From Ilumatobacter sp. (lineage in GTDB: Bacteria; Actinomycetota; Acidimicrobiia; Acidimicrobiales; Ilumatobacteraceae), in the NCBI GenBank assembly GCA_018666235.1, contig JABJAB010000080.1, positions 1-12,055 on the forward strand: DNA of 12,055 bases, given 5' to 3'. Shown here one piece after another: positions 1 to 5,517 of the stretch. Numbering within the stretch: the stretch's first letter is position 1; each line of letters begins with the position of its first letter. Made by a program: the position numbers and the translations under genes. The notes under the pieces are model-generated. The model was not told the DNA's origin. It did not search any database and saw nothing but the letters and a program-made list of their open reading frames with translations.

Positions 1-75
1 GGGTGCCGGTACAGGCCAACGTCGGACCGACCGGTCTCCGAGGCAGCAGAACTCATCACGCAACGACAAATCTAG
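1..75 (+). CDS. Possible 3' end of a plus-strand gene (partial, unrecognised)
   Basis: Frame 1 is open from the left edge to a TAG at 73-75 and would encode 24 residues ending in ELITQRQI. I do not recognise it. The case for it is positional: a gene ending here would converge on the exporter permease that ends at 111, with the palindrome at 78-91 between them as a shared terminator. About two thirds of its codons end in G or C, which does not settle the frame, and the other two forward frames are also open here. It could equally be noncoding spacer. Confidence 0.22.
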   Translation, partial: GCRYRPTSDRPVSEAAELITQRQI

Positions 76-77
76 GC

Positions 78-91
78 CACGCCCGGGCGTG
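78..91. terminator. GC-rich palindrome, possible terminator at the left edge
   Basis: CACGCCCGGGCGTG is a perfect 14-bp palindrome lying 19 nt beyond the stop of the ABC permease. As RNA it would form a 5-bp stem with a CGGG loop. GGCC on both sides could add an outer stem with a small bulge. No strong U tract follows, though the minus-strand transcript has a short ATTTGT stretch just after it. It could terminate the exporter transcript, or be a protein-binding site. Confidence 0.35.
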
Positions 92-110
92 CTCGGCCAC
101 CGACAACGCC

Positions 111-944
111 TCAACCTTGCGCTGTCGCTGCGGCGCGGGCGGCACGACGGCCGCGTGGGCCAGCGCCACTTGGTTCCCAGGTGAATTTCTTCATCGCAAT
201 ACCGAGGCCGAGGAGGCCCCAGGCGGCCACGAAGCCAAGTGCTCCCCAGTCGAACGCTGGTGCTGCAACGAAGGGGTTGAAGCAGTCCTGGAAGGCGTTG
301 ACAAAGGGCTTCAGCGGGAAGATGTTCGCAATGGTGGTCAGCGCGCTGTCGCCGTCGGTAGCAACAAAGACATCAGAGATGAAGGCCAACGGCAGGATCG
401 TGGCGTTGGCGGCCGCTGAGGCCGAGCTCGCGGTCTTGATGATCGACGCCAAGGCCATCCCCAGCGCTGCGAACGCTCCCACACCGACCAAGAAGGTCAC
501 GGCAGCTGCTGGCATCTTCGCCCATTCGATCGAGAGGTCGTAGAAGACCACGCCAACCGTGAGCATCACCATCGCGCCGACGAAGGCGATCACGATGGCC
601 GAGCAGATAAAGCCGGCGATGTAGATCCACGTCGGGAGCGGCGTGCTGCGCCAGCGCTTCAAGACACCTTCGTCACGTCGGATCGGAACCATGTTCGCGA
701 GATTGGAGAACGTTGCCGAAACCGCGGTGTAGGCCGCAAGGCCACCCGTGTAGAACTGGCGGACCGACCAGTCACCCTCGTCGGTCTCGATGGTGTTGTC
801 ACCAAAGAGTGCGTTGAACAGCACCAACATCACCAGCGGCAGAATGATGGTGAAGAACAGCGCCACCGGAACTCGGGTGAAGTACTTGAGCTGGTACTGC
901 GTTTGGCGCAGCACCATCGACAGGCTCGACGGAAATGCGCTCAT
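111..944 (-). CDS. ABC-2 type exporter permease
   Basis: This 277-residue integral membrane protein is the transmembrane half of an ABC-2 (DrrB-like) exporter. Six hydrophobic segments are visible at about residues 26-47, 65-86, 108-132, 145-169, 177-195 and 233-252. A cytosolic loop at 89-104 (RRDEGVLKRWRSTPLP) between segments 2 and 3 matches the RxxGTLxxLxxTPxP-like coupling loop that contacts the ATPase in this family. The tail after residue 253 is basic and Ala/Arg-rich. The ATG overlaps the ATPase stop as ATGA and has a strong Shine-Dalgarno, so the two subunits are translationally coupled. The substrate cannot be read from sequence. DrrAB-type pairs export drugs, lipids or polyketides, so a specific name would be a guess. 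Confidence 0.93.
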   Translation of the reverse strand: MSAFPSSLSMVLRQTQYQLKYFTRVPVALFFTIILPLVMLVLFNALFGDNTIETDEGDWSVRQFYTGGLAAYTAVSATFSNLANMVPIRRDEGVLKRWRSTPLPTWIYIAGFICSAIVIAFVGAMVMLTVGVVFYDLSIEWAKMPAAAVTFLVGVGAFAALGMALASIIKTASSASAAANATILPLAFISDVFVATDGDSALTTIANIFPLKPFVNAFQDCFNPFVAAPAFDWGALGFVAAWGLLGLGIAMKKFTWEPSGAGPRGRRAARAAATAQG

Positions 945-1864
945 GAAGTCTCCTCCGACTGCTCGGTCAGTTGAAGAAACACATCTTCGAGCGACGCACG
1001 AGCCACTCGCAGCGACTCAAGCTCGACCCCATTCTCAATCGCCCAGCCCGTTGCCCGATGCACCACCTCGGTGGCACGGTCGACTGTGGCTTCAACCAGC
1101 CGCCCGGACAGGCGAACGTCCCCACCGAGGACGGGACCAAAGGTGCTGATCGCATCGGCGGTCTCAATCGAGTCAGGCAGCATGAAACTGACAACGGTGC
1201 CGCTGATTCCCTCGATCAGTTGCGCCGGAGTGCCCTCGGCGATCATCTTGCCCGATGCCAGCACGCCGACTCGGTCCGCCAGGTGTTCGGCTTCGTCGAG
1301 ATAGTGCGTCGTGAGGAGCACCGTGACGCCGTCGTCGCCCAGTGCTTCGATCAGATCCCAAGACTTCCGGCGTGCTGCGGGATCAAAACCGGTGGTCGGC
1401 TCGTCGAGAAAAAGCAGATCAGGACGCCCGATGATGCCCAGTGCCAGATCGACCCGACGACGTTGGCCTCCGGATAACGAACCAACCCGCTCGTCGACCT
1501 TCTCCTCGAGTCCGGCGAGTTCGACGACTTCGTCCAGTGTCCGTCGACGGCGATAGGCACTCGCGTACAGATCAATGACCTCGCGCACCGTGAATTCGTT
1601 CTCGACCCCGGAGGTTTGGAGGACCACGCCGATCCGATCGCGGAACTCACGTTGCGCTTTCGCAGGGTCGAACCCCAACACGGACACTGAGCCCGATGTC
1701 ATGGTGCGGTGGCCCTCGAGAATCTCCACAGCGGTCGACTTGCCCGCACCGTTGTGGCCGAGCAACGCGTAGACCTCTCCTTCGCCGACGTGAAAGCTGA
1801 CACCATCGACGGCGCGGTTGTCTCCGTAGTGCTTGTGCAGGTCGCGAACGTCGATTGCAGGCAT
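941..1864 (-). CDS. ABC exporter ATP-binding protein (DrrA-like)
   Basis: This is a 307-residue nucleotide-binding subunit that powers the adjacent permease from the cytoplasmic face. It has Walker A GHNGAGKST (36-44), a Q-loop near Q83, the signature LSGGQRRR (130-137), Walker B LLFLDEP (150-156) and the switch His in TTHYLDEAEHLADR (H187). An accessory C-terminal domain of about 90 residues follows, as is usual in DrrA/CcmA-type ATPases. I chose the ATG at 1864. A TTG one codon upstream (1867) would add one residue and may be the leaderless start. No Shine-Dalgarno precedes either. The stop overlaps the permease start, so the two form an operon. The ABC-2 exporter class is secure; the substrate is unknown. 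Confidence 0.95.
   Translation of the reverse strand: MPAIDVRDLHKHYGDNRAVDGVSFHVGEGEVYALLGHNGAGKSTAVEILEGHRTMTSGSVSVLGFDPAKAQREFRDRIGVVLQTSGVENEFTVREVIDLYASAYRRRRTLDEVVELAGLEEKVDERVGSLSGGQRRRVDLALGIIGRPDLLFLDEPTTGFDPAARRKSWDLIEALGDDGVTVLLTTHYLDEAEHLADRVGVLASGKMIAEGTPAQLIEGISGTVVSFMLPDSIETADAISTFGPVLGGDVRLSGRLVEATVDRATEVVHRATGWAIENGVELESLRVARASLEDVFLQLTEQSEETS
949..956 (-). promoter_or_regulatory. Shine-Dalgarno of the ABC permease
   Basis: On the minus strand GGAGGAGA ends 4 nt before the permease ATG, inside the last codons of the ATPase gene. It is the best ribosome-binding site I point to in the window and fixes the permease start. It contrasts with the operon-leading genes, which lack such a site. 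Confidence 0.8.
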
Positions 1865-1904
1865 CAACCGCCGATCGTACCGAACCCGATCCGAGGATCA
1901 GATC
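1865..1904 (-). promoter_or_regulatory. Putative exporter promoter with palindromic operator
   Basis: The 61-bp gap between the globin stop and the ATPase start holds a minus-strand TACGAT hexamer (1874-1879), a TANNNT-type -10, ending 6 nt before TTG 1867 and 9 nt before ATG 1864. Just upstream, at 1888-1899, is the palindrome GATCCGAGGATC (5-bp arms, 2-bp centre). It overlaps the -35 position expected with a 17-bp spacer. Four GATC tetramers lie within 32 bp. No good TTGACA is visible. A repressor regulating the exporter could bind here, which is inference. Confidence 0.35.
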
Positions 1905-1925
1905 GCCGGGGGTCTGGCACCCAGG

Positions 1926-2384
1926 TCACGTGCGGGGATAGTTCGCCGATGTAATTGGCAGTCCCGTGTCGTTGCGAAGGTGTTCGGCTGCTGGCACGAA
2001 GTACCCCATCAGCTCCGCAGAAACGTCCACTGGGACGGCCACGTCATCGCACACCGTCTCGACCGCAGCCGCCATATGGAGCAACCACCGGTCACGCTCG
2101 AGCGGACCCACATGGAACGGGAAGTGCCGCATCCGCAGGCGCGGGTGTCCACGTTCCTCCATGTACGTCGTCGGTCCGCCCCAGTACTGAATGAGAAAGA
2201 GCGTGAGTCGATGGCGTGCACCGGTCAGGTCAGGCTGCTCGGGGTACAGCGGAAGGAGCACCTGATCGGTCGCCACTCCCTCGTAGAACACATCGACAAG
2301 GCGCTCGAAGAAGGCGGAGCGACTGGCATCGTCGGTTCCGACTCGAAAAAAGAGCGAAGGCGCCGTGTCAACCACGGCGCCCAC
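1926..2384 (-). CDS. glbO: Group II truncated haemoglobin (GlbO/trHbO type)
   Basis: This small haem protein belongs to the 2/2 globin group II, whose mycobacterial member GlbO binds O2 tightly and is linked to oxygen or oxidant handling. Aligned from memory with GlbO, Tyr B10 is Y34, Tyr CD1 is Y47, the proximal His F8 is H87 (in RGHPRLRMRH) and Trp G8 is W100. QYWGGPTTY and RDRWLLHM are also family hallmarks. At about 152 residues it is longer than the roughly 128 of GlbO, with about 11 extra residues before the first helix and some 12 at the C terminus. The assigned start is GTG 2384. GTG 2375 is an attractive alternative (149 residues) because TAACGT lies 7 nt before it. Neither has a Shine-Dalgarno. 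The physiological role here is inferred from the family. Confidence 0.93.
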   Translation of the reverse strand: MGAVVDTAPSLFFRVGTDDASRSAFFERLVDVFYEGVATDQVLLPLYPEQPDLTGARHRLTLFLIQYWGGPTTYMEERGHPRLRMRHFPFHVGPLERDRWLLHMAAAVETVCDDVAVPVDVSAELMGYFVPAAEHLRNDTGLPITSANYPRT

Positions 2385-2388
2385 GTTA
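2383..2388 (-). promoter_or_regulatory. Possible -10 box for a leaderless globin mRNA
   Basis: Minus-strand TAACGT (TANNNT) ends 7 nt before GTG 2375, so transcription would begin at or next to that codon. It overlaps the alternative GTG at 2384. No convincing -35 is seen 16-18 nt upstream. Confidence 0.25.
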
Positions 2389-2479
2389 GGGGTCTTGAAG
2401 GGACTTCTGAGGTCAGATGTCTCGGAGGTCTCGTCGACGACGTTGCCAGACCGAAGCTCTGCCAGCCTTGCTGGGGAAG

Positions 2480-2695
2480 TCAGGCCGAGGCGAGTGCCGC
2501 GTCAAACTTGCGGAATTCGATGAGTTCGCTGTTCTTCAACACGAACGGCGTGGAGTCGTTGCACGGATCGAGGATGACAAACTCATCGGTTGCCAGGAGG
2601 ACAAGAACAGTCATCATGTCGTCGTCGACATTGGCAGCGGTCTTGACTTCGATCACGTCACCGGCGGTCAGTTCTTGCATCAACATCGTGTTCAT
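2480..2695 (-). CDS. Small acidic conserved-looking protein, function unknown
   Basis: I do not recognise this 71-residue protein. It is acidic, with alternating hydrophobic stretches that suggest a small all-beta fold: GDVIEVKT (12-19), MTVLVLLATDEFVILDP (28-44), TPFVLKNSELIEFRKF (49-64). There is a single Cys (C45) and no signal peptide or membrane segment. About three quarters of its codons end in G or C by my count, like the sure genes nearby, which argues it is real. There is no Shine-Dalgarno: CCCCCC directly precedes the ATG. ATG codons at residues 4 and 6 are other possible starts. The ATG overlaps the stop of a possible upstream mini-ORF as ATGA. The globin follows about 95 nt downstream on the same strand, so co-transcription is possible. 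Confidence 0.65.
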   Translation of the reverse strand: MNTMLMQELTAGDVIEVKTAANVDDDMMTVLVLLATDEFVILDPCNDSTPFVLKNSELIEFRKFDAALASA

Positions 2696-2838
2696 GGGGG
2701 GCCGTTTCTGGGTGGAGTTGTCAGCGTTGTTGCTGATATGTGTTCTTCCTCAAGAACCTCTAGAAACTTGAGAAATTCCCTGCGGCGCTGTGCCAACCGC
2801 CACGTTCCATGTTCGTGCGGGTCGCGGGTGGTGGTCAA
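2692..2838 (-). CDS. Possible 48-residue leader ORF
   Basis: An open frame from TTG 2838 would encode 48 residues. A strongly amphipathic, charged helix-like core lies at residues 13-33 (TWRLAQRRREFLKFLEVLEEE covers it), followed by a Thr/Pro-rich tail. It ends in TGA that overlaps the next gene's ATG as ATGA, which would explain how that gene is translated without a Shine-Dalgarno. Against it, only about 58% of its codons end in G or C, it has a rare start codon and no clear ribosome-binding site, and its second half coincides with AT-rich, palindrome-bearing DNA that looks like a promoter. I give it as a candidate only. Confidence 0.25.
   Translation of the reverse strand: MTTTRDPHEHGTWRLAQRRREFLKFLEVLEEEHISATTLTTPPRNGPP
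2742..2772. promoter_or_regulatory. Overlapping inverted repeats upstream of the small gene
   Basis: Two inverted repeats overlap in an AT-rich patch. GTTCTT-CCTC-AAGAAC (2742-2757) has perfect 6-bp arms. CTCAAG-N12-CTTGAG (2749-2772) also has perfect 6-bp arms, with a further CT..AG pair inside. The patch lies 47-77 bp upstream of the 71-residue gene. On the minus strand a weak -10-like CATATC sits just downstream of the first repeat. An operator or RNA hairpin is likely; the regulator is unknown. Confidence 0.35.
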
Positions 2839-2863
2839 CGGTGACGGACCGCGCCCACTGGGC

Positions 2864-3727
2864 TCAGTCGAAGGTGGGGTCGACCCAGTCGGGGAAGATC
2901 TCGGGCAGGCCGTCGCTGACCTTGACCGGGTAGTCCGGGTGGCGCTTCTCAAGGAAGCTCGTGACGCCCTCACGAGCATCATCGCTGGCGCCGCGCGACA
3001 GGATGCCGCGCGAGTCGACCCGGTGGGCTTCCATCGGGTGACTGGCTCCGAGCATCCGCCACAGCATCTGACGGGTGAGCGCCACCGATACCGGCGCGGT
3101 GTTCTCGGCGATCTCTGCAGCAATCGCGCGCGCTGCAGGAAGGAGCTCGTCCGCAGTATGAACGCTGCGAACGAGTCCACCGGCACGCGCCTCGTCGGCC
3201 GGGAAGACCCGTCCGGTGTAGCACCACTCGGTTGCCTGGCTGATACCGACGAGCCGAGGAAGGAAATACGAGGAACACGCTTCGGGCACGATGCCGCGGC
3301 GGGCAAACACAAAGCCGAATTTCGCATGCTCGCTGGCCAGCCGGAAATCCATCGGCAAGGTCATCGTCACGCCCACCCCGACGGCGGCTCCGTTGATGGC
3401 CCCGATCACCGGCTTCGTGCAGTTGAAGATCCGCAGCGACACCATTCCGCCGCCGTCGCGAGGAACGCCGGCATCGGTCTGAATATCGCTGCCGCCACTC
3501 GAGAAGGTCTCTCCCCCGCTCGCTGAGAGATCGGCTCCAGCGCAGAATCCCCGGCCGGCACCGGTGACGATCACCGCGCGAACGTCGTCATCGGCGTCAA
3601 CCTGATCGAAGGCATCGATCATCTCGTACATCATCGTGCCAGTGAAGGCATTCAGCTTGTCCGGGCGATTCAGCGTGATGGTCGCGATGTTGTCGGCGAC
3701 CTCATAAACGATCTGGGTGTACTCCAT
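2864..3727 (-). CDS. Crotonase-family protein, probable enoyl-CoA isomerase
   Basis: This is a 287-residue member of the enoyl-CoA hydratase/isomerase superfamily. RGFCAGADL (59-67) and NGAAVGVG (112-119) form the CoA-binding and oxyanion-hole regions. The two glutamates of classical hydratases are missing: by alignment from memory their sites hold T121 and F141. A glutamate is present at E149 in GIVPEACSSYFLPR, matching the PEGCSS motif of eukaryotic peroxisomal delta3,delta2-enoyl-CoA isomerases (ECI2/Eci1), where that Glu is the catalytic base. I therefore infer isomerase chemistry on unsaturated acyl-CoAs rather than hydration. It starts 62 nt after ftsX on the same strand. TACGTT lies 6 nt before the ATG and there is no Shine-Dalgarno, so it may have its own leaderless promoter. 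Membership of the superfamily is sure; the reaction is less so. Confidence 0.93.
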   Translation of the reverse strand: MEYTQIVYEVADNIATITLNRPDKLNAFTGTMMYEMIDAFDQVDADDDVRAVIVTGAGRGFCAGADLSASGGETFSSGGSDIQTDAGVPRDGGGMVSLRIFNCTKPVIGAINGAAVGVGVTMTLPMDFRLASEHAKFGFVFARRGIVPEACSSYFLPRLVGISQATEWCYTGRVFPADEARAGGLVRSVHTADELLPAARAIAAEIAENTAPVSVALTRQMLWRMLGASHPMEAHRVDSRGILSRGASDDAREGVTSFLEKRHPDYPVKVSDGLPEIFPDWVDPTFD

Positions 3728-3733
3728 CCGAGC

Positions 3734-3739
3734 AACGTA
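3734..3739 (-). promoter_or_regulatory. Possible -10 box of the crotonase gene
   Basis: Minus-strand TACGTT (TANNNT) is followed by 6 nt (GCTCGG) and then the ATG at 3727. That spacing predicts a transcript starting at the A of ATG. No -35 with good spacing was found. Confidence 0.35.
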
Positions 3740-3789
3740 GTGATCGTCCTCGCCGTCGCCCCGATCGCAACGACAGCATCAGTCAAGAA

Positions 3790-4692
3790 TCAGACGTCCA
3801 AGAAGCGCGAGGCGGCAATGCCGGAGCCGATGGCGCCGGCAGCGGCACCGATCAGGAGCATGATCAGCATCACCTGTTTGTCGTATCCATCAGTCACCAC
3901 AAGTGCGGCAAACCCGCTGCCATCGGGGAACTCACCGACGCCGCTGGTCCACTGACTATTCCAAGCCCACAAGCCGGCACTGGCAAGGACGCCACCAATA
4001 ATCCCGTGCAGCAGGCCCTCGAGCATGAACGGAATACGAATGAACCAGTCGGTCGCACCGACGAGCTTCATCACTTCGATCTCTCGTCGCCGAGCAAAGA
4101 TTGCCGTGCGAATCGTGTTCCAGATGAGCAGCACCGCAGCGAGCAACAAGAACACTGACAGCAGCAACAAACGGAAGCCGAAGAAGTCCTGCAGTTGACC
4201 GATCAAGCTGATCTGGTCCTCGGCAAATTGGACGTTGAACACGTTGGGCAGCTCAGAGAACGCTCCCTCAAGCTGTCGCAGCAGTTCAACGTCGGTCCCC
4301 TCGGTCGGTACCACCTTGTACTGGGTCGGAATGTTGTCGGCGGTCAGCAACTCAAGTGTTCCCGGCTCGCCAGCAAGCACAATCTCAGCTTCGTTCAGCG
4401 AGCACTGCGAGTCGCAGTAGCCGAAGCTTTCAACGAACTGCGGGTTGTTGCCGAGGGCCCCCTCGATGACACCAAGTTGATCCGCGCTGGCACCGGCGTT
4501 GACAAAGATGATCATCTCGACGCCGCCCTCCCACTTGGAGAGCAAGTTGTCGAACCCCTTCTGGCTCAGCAGGGTGAGCCCCACCCCCAGCAGCGAGATC
4601 GCCGCGGTGATGATCGCCGCGAGTGTCAGCGTGGCGTTACGACGAAAACTGTCAAATGTTTCGCGAAGTGTGTATCGGAGGCGTGAAAGCAT
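3790..4692 (-). CDS. ftsX: Cell-division protein FtsX
   Basis: This 300-residue FtsX has the expected topology: a short N-terminal cytosolic stretch, TM1 at about 22-43, a large extracytoplasmic loop (about 44-172), then TM2 about 173-193, TM3 about 222-244 and TM4 about 273-294. FARRREIEVMKLVGATDWF (199-217) is the conserved FtsX loop that couples to FtsE. In the family FtsEX sits at the septum and uses ATP binding or hydrolysis to control peptidoglycan hydrolases, RipC-type in mycobacteria. The extracytoplasmic loop has two Cys close together (C93, C97), which could form a disulfide. It follows ftsE by 21 nt. GGGAGA lies about 12 nt before the ATG as a distant ribosome-binding site. In mycobacteria smpB follows ftsX, whereas here a crotonase gene does. 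Confidence 0.95.
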   Translation of the reverse strand: MLSRLRYTLRETFDSFRRNATLTLAAIITAAISLLGVGLTLLSQKGFDNLLSKWEGGVEMIIFVNAGASADQLGVIEGALGNNPQFVESFGYCDSQCSLNEAEIVLAGEPGTLELLTADNIPTQYKVVPTEGTDVELLRQLEGAFSELPNVFNVQFAEDQISLIGQLQDFFGFRLLLLSVFLLLAAVLLIWNTIRTAIFARRREIEVMKLVGATDWFIRIPFMLEGLLHGIIGGVLASAGLWAWNSQWTSGVGEFPDGSGFAALVVTDGYDKQVMLIMLLIGAAAGAIGSGIAASRFLDV

Positions 4693-4713
4693 GGTGGATT
4701 GAGATCTCCCGAG

Positions 4714-5391
4714 TCACTCGTAGACGCCGCGAGCCTGGTCCCGGACAATGACGCCGCGATCGAGCTGAATGACTCGTTTGCGCATCGTGTTCACGATGCG
4801 TTGGTCGTGGGTGGCCATCACCACGGTGGTGCCAGTCTTGTTGATGCGATCAAGCAAGCGCATGATTCCCTCGCCGGTGGCTGGATCGAGGTTGCCCGTG
4901 GGCTCATCCGCAAGAAGAATCAGCGGTCGATTCACGAATGCCCGAGCGACAGAAACACGCTGCTGCTCGCCACCGGACAGCTGATGCGGAAGACGATCTT
5001 CCTTGCCAGCGAGACCGACAAGCTCAAGGACGGCCGGGACCTGCTGCTTGATCACGTGCTTCGGGCGACCAATGACCTCTTGCGCAAACGCCACGTTCTC
5101 GAACACCGTCTTTTCGAGCAGGAGTTTGTAGTCCTGGAAGATGTTGCCAATGTTGCGGCGAAGGTGCGGCACGCGGCCCGGCGGCATGTCGACGATATTG
5201 CGACCTGCCACCCAGACGGCACCGCGCTCGGGCCGATCCTGGCGGTTGAGCATCCGCAACAACGTGCTCTTGCCGGAGCCGGATGGGCCCACGAGAAAGA
5301 CGAACTCGCCTTTGGCGATGTCGAATCCTGCGTCGCGGAGCGCCACGACTTCGGCGGAGTAGCTCTTGGTGACGTTTTCGAGGCGAATCAT
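4714..5391 (-). CDS. ftsE: Cell-division ATP-binding protein FtsE
   Basis: This is the 225-residue cytosolic ATPase partner of FtsX and is full length for the family. It shows Walker A GPSGSGKST (35-43), Q-loop Q86 in NIFQDYKLL, the signature LSGGEQQR (138-145), Walker B LILLADEP (157-164) with GNLDP after it, and the switch His H195 in MATHD. FQDYKLL and ADEPTGNLDP are typical of FtsE. No Shine-Dalgarno precedes the ATG. The 126-nt gap to prfB is the largest within this run of genes and contains a minus-strand TACTGT that could be a -10, so ftsEX may have its own promoter as well as read-through from prfB. Confidence 0.96.
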   Translation of the reverse strand: MIRLENVTKSYSAEVVALRDAGFDIAKGEFVFLVGPSGSGKSTLLRMLNRQDRPERGAVWVAGRNIVDMPPGRVPHLRRNIGNIFQDYKLLLEKTVFENVAFAQEVIGRPKHVIKQQVPAVLELVGLAGKEDRLPHQLSGGEQQRVSVARAFVNRPLILLADEPTGNLDPATGEGIMRLLDRINKTGTTVVMATHDQRIVNTMRKRVIQLDRGVIVRDQARGVYE

Positions 5392-5446
5392 GAGGAAGGT
5401 TGGCCAGTCGGAACGGTCCGATCAGCCCTGCAAGACAGTACCGCCG

Positions 5447-5516
5447 TCACACACAGGCAATGAGGCACCCCACCTGCATATTTCGTGACCAGTGGCTCAC
5501 ACACGGCACTCACCTG
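5447..5516. repeat. Imperfect direct repeat in the prfB-ftsE gap
   Basis: TCACACACAGGCAAT, then CACCTGC after 10 nt (5447-5477), recurs as TCACACACGGCACT followed at once by CACCTGC (5497-5516). The two copies are 50 bp apart and differ mainly by the missing spacer. They occupy much of the 126-bp noncoding gap. They may be a local duplication remnant or paired binding sites upstream of ftsE. I know of no factor with this site. Confidence 0.3.
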
Positions 5517-5517
5517 C

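Noticed and set aside
1833..2771. 312-residue plus-strand open frame opposite the globin
   Set aside because: It is antisense to the clearly conserved globin and has no domain or ribosome-binding site.
2749..2772. HspR HAIR box (CTTGAGT-N7-ACTCAAG)
   Set aside because: The half-sites are present in the opposite order (CTCAAG-N12-CTTGAG) with the wrong spacing, so it is not a HAIR element.
2852..2862. GCCCACTGGGC as a terminator after the crotonase gene
   Set aside because: The arms are separated by a single base, so it cannot fold into a stable RNA hairpin, and no U tract follows.
2417..3526. 369-residue plus-strand open frame across the small gene and crotonase
   Set aside because: It is mostly antisense to the crotonase gene, rich in Arg/His/Gly, has no recognisable motif, and runs through the inverted-repeat region.
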